Shown: positions 48,536 through 58,003, numbered from the stretch's first letter. The stretch: DNA of 64,000 bases from RUG563 sp045589355 (GCA_045589355.1 JAZNOW010000011.1:67977-131976), one strand, 5' to 3'. Made by a program: numbers and translations. The notes: generated by a model from the sequence alone, not told the origin.

Positions 48536-50284
48536 ATGGAAAACTTCATTACCCTTACGATTGACGGCGTAAAGGTTGAGGTGCCCGCCGGCACGACCGT
48601 TCTGGAGGCTGCCAAAAAGGCTGGTATCAACATCCCCACGCTGTGCTATTTGAAGGACGTTAACGCCATCGGCGCCTGCCGTATGTGCGTGGTCAATGCC
48701 GGCGGCCGCGGCCTGCAGGCTGCCTGCGTTCTGCCCGCTACCGACGGCATGAACGTGAAGACCAACACCCCCGAAATCCGCGCCTACCGCAAGACTCTGC
48801 TTGAACTGGTTCTTTCCAACCACGACAAGAAGTGCCTGACCTGCCCCCGCTCCACCAACTGCGAACTGCAGCAGCTGTGCCGCGACCTGGGCGTGGAAAA
48901 CGGCGATGCCTTTGCCGGCACTCAGAACCAGTATGAAATCGACGATGCTTCTCCCTCCATCGTGCGTGACAACAACAAGTGCATCCTGTGCCGTCGTTGC
49001 GTTGCCACCTGCGACAAGATTCAGAACGTGGGCGTGATCGGCGCTGTGAACCGCGGCTTCGTCACCTCCATCGAATCTCCCTGGAACATGAAGCTAAACG
49101 ACATGGCCTGCATCAACTGCGGCCAGTGCATCACCGCTTGCCCTGTTGGCGCTCTGTACGAAAAGGACAGCACCAAGAAGGTGTGGGACCTGATCAACGA
49201 TACCACCAAGCATGTGGTTGTGCAGCCCGCTCCCGCCGTGCGCGCCGCTCTGGGCGAAGAATTCGGCTATCCCATGGGCACTTCCGTCACCGGCAAGATG
49301 GTGGCTGCTCTGCGTCGCATGGGCTTTGACAAGGTGTTTGACACCGATTTCGCTGCTGACCTGACCATCATGGAAGAAGGCACCGAACTGGTGAAGCGCG
49401 TTACCGAAGGCGGCGTGCTGCCCATGATCACCAGCTGCTCTCCCGGCTGGATCAAGTTCTGCGAAACCTACTATCCCGAATTCATTCCCAACCTGTCCAG
49501 CTGCAAGAGCCCCCACGAAATGCTGGGTGCCGTGACCAAGAGCTACTACGCCGAAAAGGCTGGCATTGATGCCAAGGATATCAAGGTTGTGTCCGTGATG
49601 CCCTGCACCGCCAAGAAGTTCGAAGCTGGCCGTGAAGAACTGGCTGCTACCGGTTATCCGGACGTGGACGAAGTGATCACCACCCGTGAGCTGGCTCACA
49701 TGATCAAGGAAGCCGGTATCGACTTCAACATGCTGCCCGACGAAGATTTCGACGATCTGCTGGGTGAATCCACCGGCGCCGGCGTCATCTTTGGCGCCAC
49801 CGGCGGTGTTATGGAAGCCGCTCTGCGTACCGCTTACAACCTGATCACCGGCGATGAACTGGACAACGTTGATTTCGACGCCGTCCGCGGCACCGAAGGC
49901 ATCAAGGAAGCCACCGTGAAGGTGGGCGACCTGGATGTGAGCGTGGCCGTGGTGCATGGCACCGGCAACGCCAGCAAGCTGCTTGATATGATCAAGGCCG
50001 GCGAAAAGAAGTACACCTTCATCGAAGTCATGGGCTGCCCCGGCGGCTGCGTGACCGGCGGCGGTCAGCCCATCGTGTCTGCCCAGACCAAGCTGACCTG
50101 CGATCCCAAGGTGGAACGTGCCAAGGCTCTCTATGGCGAAGATGCCGGTAAGGCAAAGCGCAAGAGCCACGAAAACGAACAGGTGAAGAAGCTGTATGCT
50201 GAATACCTAGGCGCTCCCAACAGCCACAAGGCTCATGACCTGCTGCACACCCACTATGTAAAGCGGGAAAAGTACAGCAAGTAA
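48536..50284 (+). CDS. hydA: [FeFe] hydrogenase catalytic subunit (HydA, group A3 type)
   Basis: 582 residues, ATG 48536. Order: plant-type [2Fe-2S] domain (TLCYLKDVNAIGACRMCVV), His-ligated [4Fe-4S] (NHDKKCLTCPRSTNC), two [4Fe-4S] clusters (CILCRRCVATC, CINCGQCITACP) and the H-cluster domain: L1 TSCSPGWIKFCE, L2 MPCTAKKFEA, L3 EVMGCPGGCVTGGGQ. Together with HydB and HydC this is a HydABC complex reversibly coupling H2 with NADH and reduced ferredoxin. The operon ends in a clear terminator. Confidence 0.98.
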   Translation: MENFITLTIDGVKVEVPAGTTVLEAAKKAGINIPTLCYLKDVNAIGACRMCVVNAGGRGLQAACVLPATDGMNVKTNTPEIRAYRKTLLELVLSNHDKKCLTCPRSTNCELQQLCRDLGVENGDAFAGTQNQYEIDDASPSIVRDNNKCILCRRCVATCDKIQNVGVIGAVNRGFVTSIESPWNMKLNDMACINCGQCITACPVGALYEKDSTKKVWDLINDTTKHVVVQPAPAVRAALGEEFGYPMGTSVTGKMVAALRRMGFDKVFDTDFAADLTIMEEGTELVKRVTEGGVLPMITSCSPGWIKFCETYYPEFIPNLSSCKSPHEMLGAVTKSYYAEKAGIDAKDIKVVSVMPCTAKKFEAGREELAATGYPDVDEVITTRELAHMIKEAGIDFNMLPDEDFDDLLGESTGAGVIFGATGGVMEAALRTAYNLITGDELDNVDFDAVRGTEGIKEATVKVGDLDVSVAVVHGTGNASKLLDMIKAGEKKYTFIEVMGCPGGCVTGGGQPIVSAQTKLTCDPKVERAKALYGEDAGKAKRKSHENEQVKKLYAEYLGAPNSHKAHDLLHTHYVKREKYSK

Positions 50285-50299
50285 TGCAATAAACAAAAA

Positions 50300-50327
50300 G
50301 GATGCCGAGAAATCGGCATCCTTTTTT
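50300..50327 (+). terminator. Terminator of the hydrogenase operon
   Basis: GGATGCCGA (50300-50308) with TCGGCATCC (50313-50321), loop GAAA, then six T. Confidence 0.95.
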
Positions 50328-50433
50328 GCATGGAAAAGTGAAGTTAAATAATCGTTAAATATGAGGAAAATCAACGTTTAATCAAAAGACCGAAAGTTCT
50401 GCAAAATACTGATAAAATAAGGATAAACGGCAC

Positions 50434-50462
50434 TTGATTTATCGGATTAAACAACGTATAAT
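50434..50462 (+). promoter_or_regulatory. Promoter of the AGE-family epimerase gene
   Basis: TTGATT (50434-50439) and TATAAT (50457-50462), 17 bases apart. Confidence 0.78.
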
Positions 50463-50487
50463 AATTGCGAAGAAGGGAGTTGGAAAT

Positions 50488-51645
50488 ATGTTTGCAAAAC
50501 AGATGGCCGAACATTTACAAGGTAAGATTTTGCCTTTTTGGATGAACCTGATCGACAAGGAACAGGGCGGTTTTTATGGTCTTGTGAAAGAAGATCTGAC
50601 GCTGAAAAAGGACGCCATGAAGGGCTGCATCCTCAACAGCCGCATTTTGTGGACGTTTTCCACTGCTGCCCGCATCTGCAAAGACGAAGCTTATTTGCCT
50701 TATGCCAAGCAGGCCTATGAATTTATGGATGCTTTCTGGGATAAGGAACGGGGCGGCGTATACTGGTCCGTCACATACGACGGCAAGCCCATTGACACCA
50801 CCAAGCATACCTATTGCCAGGCATTTGCTGTGTACGGCCTTGCTGCGTATTACCGTGCATGCGGCGATCAGGAAGCGCTGAAAAAGGCATTTGCGCTGTT
50901 TGATATCATCGAAACCAAGTGTAAAGATGCAGGCGGCTATGGCGAAGCGTTCCGCTTTGACTTTGGCCCTGAAAGCAACGAAAAGCTGTCGGAAAACGGC
51001 GTAATGGCGGGCCGTACCATGAACACCCTTCTGCATGTGCTGGAAGCTTATGCGGAACTGTATCGGGCCAGCGGAGACGAACGGGTGAAGAAGGCAGCGC
51101 AGGAAGCGCTGGACTGTTTCCTGAACGTGATGTATAACCGCGCCCTTCGCCGGCTGGATGTATTCTATGATGTAGATTTCAACTGCATCATTGACCTGCA
51201 AAGCTACGGCCACGACGTGGAAGCCAGCTGGCTGATGTGGGATGCCGTGGAAGCTGTGATTCCGGAAAATGAACAGGCGCCTTATAGGGCCATGTGCCTG
51301 GACCTGCTGGACAGCGTACTGGAACGCGCTATGACAGAACGCGGTTTCCACAACGAATGCGAAAAAGGCGTTGTGGACGAAAAGCGGGTATGGTGGGTAC
51401 AGGCGGAAGCAGTGCTGGGCTTTGAAAATGCCTGGAAGCTGACCGGCGATGCAAAATATAAGGAAAATGTAGAAAAAGTGTGGCAGTTCATTCAGGACGT
51501 AACCATCGACAAGCGGGAAGGCGGCGAATGGTTCGCCTACACCACGGTGGATGGGAAGCCCCTTGGCAAGCCCATGGTGGACGAATGGAAATGCCCCTAT
51601 CACAACGGGCGCATGTGCCTGCGTGTGATGGAAAGAAACGTGTAA
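50488..51645 (+). CDS. N-acylglucosamine/cellobiose 2-epimerase family protein
   Basis: 385 residues from ATG 50488; an in-frame start at 50434 lies in the promoter. The (alpha/alpha)6 barrel family has several conserved pairs, such as ILNSRILWTFSTAAR, KHTYCQAFAVYGLAAYYRA, GRTMNTLLHVLEAYAELY, SYGHDVEASWLMWDA and KRVWWVQAEAVLGF. Family members epimerise cellobiose, mannobiose or acylglucosamine at C2. The overall pattern is closest to cellobiose 2-epimerases. No signal peptide: cytoplasmic. Confidence 0.9.
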   Translation: MFAKQMAEHLQGKILPFWMNLIDKEQGGFYGLVKEDLTLKKDAMKGCILNSRILWTFSTAARICKDEAYLPYAKQAYEFMDAFWDKERGGVYWSVTYDGKPIDTTKHTYCQAFAVYGLAAYYRACGDQEALKKAFALFDIIETKCKDAGGYGEAFRFDFGPESNEKLSENGVMAGRTMNTLLHVLEAYAELYRASGDERVKKAAQEALDCFLNVMYNRALRRLDVFYDVDFNCIIDLQSYGHDVEASWLMWDAVEAVIPENEQAPYRAMCLDLLDSVLERAMTERGFHNECEKGVVDEKRVWWVQAEAVLGFENAWKLTGDAKYKENVEKVWQFIQDVTIDKREGGEWFAYTTVDGKPLGKPMVDEWKCPYHNGRMCLRVMERNV

Positions 51646-51653
51646 CAAAAGAA

Positions 51654-51680
51654 GGGAAAAGCGGTCATGCCGCCTTTCCC
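51654..51680 (+). terminator. Hairpin between the epimerase and MATE copy B
   Basis: GGGAAAAGCGG (51654-51664) with CCGCCTTTCCC (51670-51680), one mismatch, followed by TCTTGCTTTG. The T-run is poor, so partial termination is likely and the MATE gene may be read through. Confidence 0.6.
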
Positions 51681-51706
51681 TCTTGCTTTGTAAACGGAGA
51701 AGAAAA

Positions 51707-53101
51707 ATGATCAGCAACAAAAGGCGAATGAAGGCGGAAGTGGATATTACGGAAGGTGTGATCTGGAAGCAATTGCTCACCTTTTTCTTTCCTATTCTGC
51801 TGGGGACCTTCTTTCAGCAGCTGTATAATACCGCAGACGCCATCATTGTGGGCAAATTTGTTTCCAAGGAAGCGCTGGCTGCGGTGGGCGGCGCCACCGG
51901 TACCCTGATCAACCTGATCGTTGGCTTTTTTGTGGGGCTTTCTTCCGGTGCTACGGTGATCCTGGCCCAGCATTACGGCGCCCGCAGGAATGAGGAAGTG
52001 AGCAAAACCGCCCATACCGGCATGACGCTGGCCATCTGCGGCGGGCTGGTGATCATGATCTTTGGCATCCTGATGACGCCTGTACTGCTGAACATGCTCA
52101 AGACGCCGGAGGACGTGATGCAGGATGCCATGACCTACATGCGCATCTATTTTGCCGGTATGATTCCAAGCCTGATCTACAACATCGGCTCCGGCATTCT
52201 GCGGGCAGTGGGGGATTCCAGGCGGCCGCTGTATTTCCTGATTGCGTCCTGCATGGTGAATATCGTGCTGGACGTGGTGTTGGTGCTTGGGTTTGAAATG
52301 GGCGTAGCCGGGGCTGCACTGGCTACCATCCTGTCCCAGACGGTGAGCGCGGTGCTGGTATTGGTTGTGCTTTCCCGTGCTGCCAATTCTTATAAACTGG
52401 AGATCAGAAAGATGGGCTTTGACATGCCCATTCTGGCGAGGATTGTACGGATCGGCCTGCCTGCCGGCTTACAATCGGTGATGTATTCGCTTTCCAATGT
52501 GATCATCCAGTCGTCCATCAACGGGTTTGGCACCGATGTGATGGCGGCATGGACGGCATGGGGGAAAATGGACGGCACGTTCTGGATGGTGATCAGCGCC
52601 TTCGGCATTGCCATTACCACTTTCACCGGGCAGAATTTCGGCGCCGGGAAATATGACCGGATGCGAAAGAGCGTGCGGGTGTGCCTTGGCATGGCCATGG
52701 GTACTACGGTGGTGGTCAGCTGCTTGCTGCTGCTTCTTGGGCCTTATGTGTTCCGGATGTTCAGCAATGAAGAAACGGTGATTTTGCAGGGCATGGAAAT
52801 CTTAAAAACCCTGGCACCCTTCTTCTTTACCTATATCTGCATTGAAATCTTTTCCGGTGCCGTTCGCGGTGTGGGGGATACGGTGATCCCCACGCTGATG
52901 ACGCTGGTGGGCATTTGCTTGCTGCGGGCGGTATGGCTGCTGGTGATTGCGCCCAAGGTGAATACCGTTCCCTTCACGCTGTACTGCTATCCCATCACCT
53001 GGACCATTACCAGCGTATTGTTTGTACTGTATTATTTCAAGGGCGGATGGCTGAAGCGGAGCGCAAAAAAGGCAGGGATTACCCTGCCTGACGGTGTATG
53101 A
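51707..53101 (+). CDS. MATE family efflux transporter (copy B)
   Basis: 464 residues from ATG 51707 with ACGGAGAAG upstream. Two MatE halves, 12 helices; LGTFFQQLYNTADAIIVGKF (about residues 32-51) and GLPAGLQSVMYSLSNVIIQS (about 253). It is of the same family as 43601-45037 but different in sequence. Substrate unknown. The 3' end contains the terminator of the converging gene. Confidence 0.93.
   Translation: MISNKRRMKAEVDITEGVIWKQLLTFFFPILLGTFFQQLYNTADAIIVGKFVSKEALAAVGGATGTLINLIVGFFVGLSSGATVILAQHYGARRNEEVSKTAHTGMTLAICGGLVIMIFGILMTPVLLNMLKTPEDVMQDAMTYMRIYFAGMIPSLIYNIGSGILRAVGDSRRPLYFLIASCMVNIVLDVVLVLGFEMGVAGAALATILSQTVSAVLVLVVLSRAANSYKLEIRKMGFDMPILARIVRIGLPAGLQSVMYSLSNVIIQSSINGFGTDVMAAWTAWGKMDGTFWMVISAFGIAITTFTGQNFGAGKYDRMRKSVRVCLGMAMGTTVVVSCLLLLLGPYVFRMFSNEETVILQGMEILKTLAPFFFTYICIEIFSGAVRGVGDTVIPTLMTLVGICLLRAVWLLVIAPKVNTVPFTLYCYPITWTITSVLFVLYYFKGGWLKRSAKKAGITLPDGV
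53065..53088 (-). terminator. Terminator of the inositol-monophosphatase-like gene, inside MATE copy B
   Basis: Minus strand GGCAGGG (53088-53082) and CCCTGCC (53077-53071), loop TAAT, followed by TTTTTT (53070-53065). It lies within the last codons of the opposing MATE gene. Confidence 0.8.
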
Positions 53102-53108
53102 TGAAGGA

Positions 53109-53879
53109 TCATTCGAGATTGTGCTGGCGGAGGATGGAAAGGGCCTTTTCTTTGCACGAAGGGTTGCCGCAGATCATGCCGCAGGCATCGTCATAATAGG
53201 GAAGGAAATGGCCGATGGAGTGGTAAAAACCACCGGCTTCCTGAACGATCAGGCTGCCTGCCGCCACATCCCAGGGGCGAAGACGAAGCTCAAAAAACAC
53301 ATCGGCGCGGCCGCAGGCAACGTCGCAAAGGTCGACGCAGGCGCTGCCGGTGCGGCGCAGGTCACCGCTTTGCAGAAGGAACTGACAGGCACATTGCATG
53401 GTGCGTCTGGCCAGCTCCGCATCGTAGGGAGATGTGCCAAAGGCGATAACGGCCTTTTCAAAAGGCGTATCGGATACATGAATGGGGCTGCCGTTGAGGT
53501 AAGCCCCTTTTCCTTTTTCTGCGGTGAACATTTCGTTGGCATAGGGGTTATAGACAGCGGCAAGAAGGGGCTGCTTATCCACAAGATATGCAATGGAAAT
53601 GGAGGATTGACGCCGGTTGCGCATGAAATTGATGGTGCCGTCGATGGGATCGATGACAAAGGTAGGGGATGGGGTCAAGGCTTCGTTTTCCTGTTCTTCA
53701 CAGAAAAAAGAGACGCAGGGAAAGGCGGAAAGCAGGCGGGATTGAAGAAAACCCTGCACGGCCACGTCGGTATCGGTGACGAAATTGAAATGGCCTTCCT
53801 TTTCATGCACGGGGGCATTGGAAACGTTCAGGATCATTTGGCCGGCTTCGCGCATGATGGCGCAGATGGTGTTGAGCAT
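53109..53879 (-). CDS. Inositol monophosphatase family protein
   Basis: 256 residues, ATG 53879. Mg2+-dependent phosphatase fold with DPIDGTINFMRN (about residues 78-89) and RPWDVAAGSLIVQEAGG (about 203). SVDIPL: acts on inositol-1-phosphate, or fructose bisphosphate, PAP or NADP(H) in different members. Specificity cannot be told. It converges on the MATE gene and starts from a promoter back to back with the TtcA-like gene. Confidence 0.9.
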   Translation of the reverse strand: MLNTICAIMREAGQMILNVSNAPVHEKEGHFNFVTDTDVAVQGFLQSRLLSAFPCVSFFCEEQENEALTPSPTFVIDPIDGTINFMRNRRQSSISIAYLVDKQPLLAAVYNPYANEMFTAEKGKGAYLNGSPIHVSDTPFEKAVIAFGTSPYDAELARRTMQCACQFLLQSGDLRRTGSACVDLCDVACGRADVFFELRLRPWDVAAGSLIVQEAGGFYHSIGHFLPYYDDACGMICGNPSCKEKALSILRQHNLE

Positions 53880-53911
53880 GCGGATTACCTCACATAAAAA
53901 AGATCGAAAAG

Positions 53912-53940
53912 ATTATAGCACGACGGGATGGCGAAATCAA
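53912..53940 (-). promoter_or_regulatory. Promoter of the inositol-monophosphatase-like gene
   Basis: Minus strand TTGATT (53940-53935) and TATAAT (53917-53912), 17 bases apart. Confidence 0.78.
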
Positions 53941-53950
53941 CGAAATATGC

Positions 53951-53956
53951 TATAAT
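53951..53956 (+). promoter_or_regulatory. Extended -10 promoter of the TtcA-like gene
   Basis: TGCTATAAT ends at 53956: an extended -10 element without a recognisable -35 box. It overlaps the opposite promoter region by a few bases, so the two genes may compete. Confidence 0.65.
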
Positions 53957-53985
53957 GGGAAGGTAAGAAACAAGAGGTGGAAAAC

Positions 53986-54837
53986 GTGGCAGAAAAGACG
54001 ATGGCAACGGCTGAAATCATGGCATCCCGAAGCGTGCAAAGGGATTTCCGCAAAGAGATCTGGCGGAAGTTTATTGCGGCTGTGAAAAATTATGGGCTGA
54101 TCAAGCCCGGCGACCATGTGGCCGTATGCATTTCGGGCGGGAAAGACAGCTTGCTGCTGGCCACCTGCATGCGGGAAATGGCAAAGTACAGCGATATGCC
54201 CTTCCGGGTATCCTACCTTTCCATGGATCCCGGCTACACGAAAGAAAACCGGGAAAAGATGATCCGCAATGCCGAAAAACTGGGGTTTCAGATGCATATC
54301 TTTGAAAGCCCCATTTTCGAAGCGCTGGAAACACTGGACAGAGGCTGGTGCCATGTGTGCGCTTCCATGCGGCGGGGATACCTGTACAAAGAAGCAAAAA
54401 AGCTGGGGTGCAACAAAATTGCGCTGGGGCATCACATGGACGATGCGGTGGAAACCATCCTGCTTTCCCTGCTTTATGGGGGCGAGTACAAAACCATGAT
54501 GCCCAAGCTGAAAAGCAAGAACTTTGAAGGCATGGAGCTGATCCGCCCTTTGTATCTGGTGCGGGAAAAAGACATCATCGCATGGCAGCAGCACATGGAA
54601 CTGGATACCCTCCGGTGCGCCTGCAAAGTGACCCAGAGCGAAGACGGCGGCAAGCGCAAGAAAGTAAAGGATATGCTGGCGGAACTGGAAAAGGAAACGC
54701 CGGCGGTGTTTGGCAACGTGTTCCACAGCATCGAAAAAGTGAACCTGCAAACCATCCTTGGCTATCAGGAAAGGACGGATGCACCCATCATCCGGGTGAC
54801 CGACGGGGAAGCCGTTTCCGAAGAAGAGGGAATGTAA
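53986..54837 (+). CDS. TtcA/TilS-like tRNA 2-thiolation or lysidine-type ATPase
   Basis: 283 residues from GTG 53986 (AGAGG eight bases upstream); a GTG nine bases earlier is possible. The PP-loop SGGKDS (about residue 48) binds ATP; CHVCASMRRG (Cys-x2-Cys, about 116) and LRCACK (about 205) give the Cys set of TtcA-type tRNA thiolases, which bind [4Fe-4S]. TilS would lack these Cys. Likely makes 2-thiocytidine 32 or a related change in tRNA. Confidence 0.82.
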   Translation: MAEKTMATAEIMASRSVQRDFRKEIWRKFIAAVKNYGLIKPGDHVAVCISGGKDSLLLATCMREMAKYSDMPFRVSYLSMDPGYTKENREKMIRNAEKLGFQMHIFESPIFEALETLDRGWCHVCASMRRGYLYKEAKKLGCNKIALGHHMDDAVETILLSLLYGGEYKTMMPKLKSKNFEGMELIRPLYLVREKDIIAWQQHMELDTLRCACKVTQSEDGGKRKKVKDMLAELEKETPAVFGNVFHSIEKVNLQTILGYQERTDAPIIRVTDGEAVSEEEGM

Positions 54838-54869
54838 AATTTATCATGGCGCATTTTACGAAAGTGTGC

Positions 54870-54875
54870 TATAAT
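54870..54875 (+). promoter_or_regulatory. Extended -10 promoter before alr
   Basis: TGCTATAAT ends at 54875, with a weak -35 region. The leader to alr is about 90-100 bases. Confidence 0.6.
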
Positions 54876-54974
54876 ATACGGTAAGTTATTCTGCCCACAT
54901 CTTATGGACGGAAGACGTGCACTGAAAGAAAAGAAGAAACGAGAAAACTGTTCTTTCAGGAGGAAATGAAACGT

Positions 54975-56102
54975 ATGGAACAAGCCTTTTATCCCCAGTA
55001 TCGGGGGACATACATCCGGGTGGATCTTTCCGCCATTGCCCACAATGCGGCACTGCTGAAAAAGGAAACGGCACAAAGCAAGCACATGCTGGCCGTGGTG
55101 AAGGCCAATGCGTACGGCCATGGCATTGTGCAGGTGGCCAGGGTCGTGCTGGAAAAGGGCGCGGATCACCTGGGTGTTGCCATTCCCGAAGAGGGGGAAA
55201 CGCTGCGCAATGCCGGGATCAAAGCGCCTATCCTGGTGCTGGGCGGTGTAAACGAAAAGGGTGCCGAAGCCAGTGTGCGGTGGGACCTGATCCAAACGGT
55301 GTTTGACCGGGAACGGGTTTTCATGCTGGAAAAAGCCGCAGCAGCACAGGGGAAGAATGCGCAGGTGCACCTGAAGATCGACAGCGGCATGGGCCGCATC
55401 GGCGTCCGCAGCAAAGAAGAAGTTTGCGATATTCTGGATGCGCTGAAGATGTGCCCGCATGTGAAGCTGACCGGCGCCTTTACCCACTTTGCCGATGCAG
55501 ACGGCGAAACGGAAACCTATACCAGAATGCAGATGGCCAGGTTTGAAAAACTTGCTGCCCTTTTGCCCGGGAATATTTTGCTGCATGCCGCCGCCAGTGC
55601 TGCCTCTGCCAGGTTTGTGGATGCGCGGTATGATATGGTACGGCAGGGCATTGCTCTGTATGGCTGTGCTGCAGGCAACAGCACGTACGACGTGCGGCCG
55701 GCTCTTTCCTGGCATACGGAAATTGTGTACCTGAAAACTATTCCGGCAGGGGAGTGTGTCAGCTACGGCTGCACGTTCACCGCCGAAAAAGAAACCCGGG
55801 TGGCTACCCTTCCGGTGGGCTATGGCGATGGTTATTCCAGAGCACTGAGCGGCAAGGCGCAGGTGCTGATTGCCGGGAAACGCTGCCGTGTGCTGGGCCG
55901 GGTGTGTATGGACCAGATCATGGTGGATGTGACGGAACTGAATGAAGAAGAAGCATATACCGGCGCACCGGCAGTGCTGATGGGACGGCAGGGAAAGGAA
56001 GAAATTACCGCCGATGAAATGGCCCGATGGGCAGACACCATCAGCTATGAAATGCTCATGTCCGCTACGGCCAGGGTGCCGGTGATGTACCAAAAGGCAT
56101 AA
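54975..56102 (+). CDS. alr: Alanine racemase
   Basis: 375 residues from ATG 54975; ATG 54966 is also in frame but only two bases from GGAGG. It makes D-alanine for peptidoglycan. PLP lysine in VVKANAYGHG (about residue 38), catalytic Tyr in CVSYGCTF (about 260) and GRVCMDQIMVDVT. It is followed by an unknown membrane gene, rsmD and coaD in tight order. Confidence 0.95.
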   Translation: MEQAFYPQYRGTYIRVDLSAIAHNAALLKKETAQSKHMLAVVKANAYGHGIVQVARVVLEKGADHLGVAIPEEGETLRNAGIKAPILVLGGVNEKGAEASVRWDLIQTVFDRERVFMLEKAAAAQGKNAQVHLKIDSGMGRIGVRSKEEVCDILDALKMCPHVKLTGAFTHFADADGETETYTRMQMARFEKLAALLPGNILLHAAASAASARFVDARYDMVRQGIALYGCAAGNSTYDVRPALSWHTEIVYLKTIPAGECVSYGCTFTAEKETRVATLPVGYGDGYSRALSGKAQVLIAGKRCRVLGRVCMDQIMVDVTELNEEEAYTGAPAVLMGRQGKEEITADEMARWADTISYEMLMSATARVPVMYQKA

Positions 56103-56125
56103 GCCGAACAAGGAGTTTTGAAAGA

Positions 56126-56932
56126 ATGCAGGCCAAGAAAAAGAAAACGCCCATGGTATACAAGCCCTATCACAAGGGCAACGCCTGGGTGAAGAGCAAT
56201 ATCAAAAACGCGATTCGTTTGTTTTTCTGCTTTATTTTTTTCACCATCCTGTATGTGGTGGTGGGTTCTTCCATGTCCATTGATAACGATGTGATCCGCA
56301 TTGTGGTCAATGCGCTGGTGCTGGTGGTATGCGGCGGCGTGATGTACAGCAATGCCGCAGGTAAAGCCAACAGCGACGTGAACCTGGGTGAAATCGTTTA
56401 TAAACGGCTGCAGGACGGAAAGCCTGTTTCCGATGACGAAAAGGCCCAGTGCTATCATCCGGCAAGAGGGTTTGTGGTTTTTCTGCTTGCCATTGTACCT
56501 GTTCTTCTGATTACCATCCCTTGTGCACTGACGGCTCAAAAGCAGGTGTATGCCCTGCAGAATTTGCCGGATTGGGTGGAATCCTTTCAAAGCCACGACG
56601 AAATCTACGCCGCCCTTGATTATTACCGGGTATCCGGGAGCATGGGGGCAATGGACGTATTGCGGTTTGTGGGAAGGCTGCTGGTGTATCCCTTCATCTG
56701 CATGGCGGGTGTCCGGGATTTGGATATGATGCTGCTGATCGACCGGCTGAGCCCCGTTCTGGCGGTGCTGCCCGGCATTGCCTACGGCTTTGGCTACCTG
56801 ACCGGCCCCCGTTCCCGTGCCCGGGTGCATGGGGATATCCAGCGGAACATCAAAAAGCAAAAGCGCAAGCAGAAGAAACAGCTGCAGGCCCGCATGGCCC
56901 AGCGTGAACAGAAAAAGAACGAGCTGATCTGA
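56126..56932 (+). CDS. Membrane protein of unknown function
   Basis: 268 residues, ATG 56126 with AAGGAG upstream. It has basic ends (MQAKKKK... and a Lys/Arg/Gln tail of about 35 residues) and four to five hydrophobic helices (about 30-50, 60-76, 115-138, 185-205, 210-228). Nothing matches a named family that I know. Position between alr and rsmD, sharing one base with rsmD, ties it to that operon. Confidence 0.7.
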   Translation: MQAKKKKTPMVYKPYHKGNAWVKSNIKNAIRLFFCFIFFTILYVVVGSSMSIDNDVIRIVVNALVLVVCGGVMYSNAAGKANSDVNLGEIVYKRLQDGKPVSDDEKAQCYHPARGFVVFLLAIVPVLLITIPCALTAQKQVYALQNLPDWVESFQSHDEIYAALDYYRVSGSMGAMDVLRFVGRLLVYPFICMAGVRDLDMMLLIDRLSPVLAVLPGIAYGFGYLTGPRSRARVHGDIQRNIKKQKRKQKKQLQARMAQREQKKNELI

Positions 56933-57486
56933 TGAGAATTATTGCCGGAGAAAAACGTTCCCGCAAGATTGAAGCGCCACAGGGCCAGGATACCCGTCCC
57001 ACGGCGGACCGGGTGAAGGAAGCCTTGTTCAGCATGCTGCAGCGGCGGGTGTATGACGCCCGGGTGCTGGATTTATACGCGGGCAGCGGCGCCCTGTCGC
57101 TGGAAGCATTAAGCCGCGGCGCGGCATCCGCCGTGCTGGTGGACATGAGCTTCAAGGCTGGAAAAATCATCCGCCAGAACATCGAAGCCCTGGATTATGG
57201 TGACAGAGCCCGGTTCCTGAATATGGAAGACATGCGGGCTGTTGCCCAGCTGGAAAATGAGGGACAACAGTTTGACCTGATCTTTCTGGATCCTCCGTAT
57301 CGGCTGAGCACCACCGATACCTGCGCACGGCTGGCAAAGAAACTGCTGGCCATGGATGGCATGATCATCTGCGAGCATGACAAAAAAACGCCGCCGGCTA
57401 CGCCGGAAGGGCTTACCCTTGCAGACCGGCGGGAGTATGGCATAACGGGCCTTAGCTTTTTTGTAAGGGAAGGGGAGGAAGACTGA
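56932..57486 (+). CDS. rsmD: 16S rRNA (guanine(966)-N(2))-methyltransferase RsmD
   Basis: 184 residues, ATG 56932 (TGATG overlap). SAM motif DLYAGSGALSLEALSRGA (about residue 44) and catalytic FLDPPY (about 118) identify RsmD; MRIIAGEKRSRKIEAPQG is the RNA-binding start. rsmD-coaD is a conserved pair in Firmicutes. Confidence 0.96.
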   Translation: MRIIAGEKRSRKIEAPQGQDTRPTADRVKEALFSMLQRRVYDARVLDLYAGSGALSLEALSRGAASAVLVDMSFKAGKIIRQNIEALDYGDRARFLNMEDMRAVAQLENEGQQFDLIFLDPPYRLSTTDTCARLAKKLLAMDGMIICEHDKKTPPATPEGLTLADRREYGITGLSFFVREGEED

Positions 57487-57972
57487 ATGGGAAAGAAAAT
57501 CGGGATGTATCCCGGCAGTTTTGACCCTGTCACGCTGGGCCATGCGGATGTGATCCGCCGCGCGGCCAACGTGTTTGACGAGGTGATCGTGGCCGTGATG
57601 GTGAACCCGGAAAAGCAGGGCTGCTTCCCCTTTGAAAAACGGGTGGAGATGCTGGAAAAAGTGTGCTGTGGGCTGAAAAACGTCAAAGTGATCCATGCCC
57701 AGGGGCTGACGGCCGAAGTGGCCAGGCAGCATAAGGTGTGCGCACTGGTGCGCGGTGTGCGAAACATGAGCGACCTGGAAACGGAAAACGCCATGGCTCA
57801 TATCAACGGCCGCATCGTACCGGGGCTGGACACGGTGTATTTTCCGGCGGCGCAGGATAAAGGCTCTATCAGCTCCACCTATGTGCGCCAGCTGGCGGCA
57901 TACGGCGCTGACGTATCGGAATATGTACCCAAGGAAGTGCTGAGCGACGTGATTGCAGCATTTTCCAAATGA
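57487..57972 (+). CDS. coaD: Phosphopantetheine adenylyltransferase
   Basis: 161 residues, ATG 57487, directly after rsmD. GMYPGSFDPVTLGHADVI holds the T-x-G-H nucleotidyl site; RGVRNMSDLETE and ISSTYVRQLA are the other family blocks. It makes dephospho-CoA from 4'-phosphopantetheine and ATP. Confidence 0.97.
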   Translation: MGKKIGMYPGSFDPVTLGHADVIRRAANVFDEVIVAVMVNPEKQGCFPFEKRVEMLEKVCCGLKNVKVIHAQGLTAEVARQHKVCALVRGVRNMSDLETENAMAHINGRIVPGLDTVYFPAAQDKGSISSTYVRQLAAYGADVSEYVPKEVLSDVIAAFSK

Positions 57973-58003
57973 TAAAGGATTGCCATGCGAGGAGGAAAAA
58001 GGT

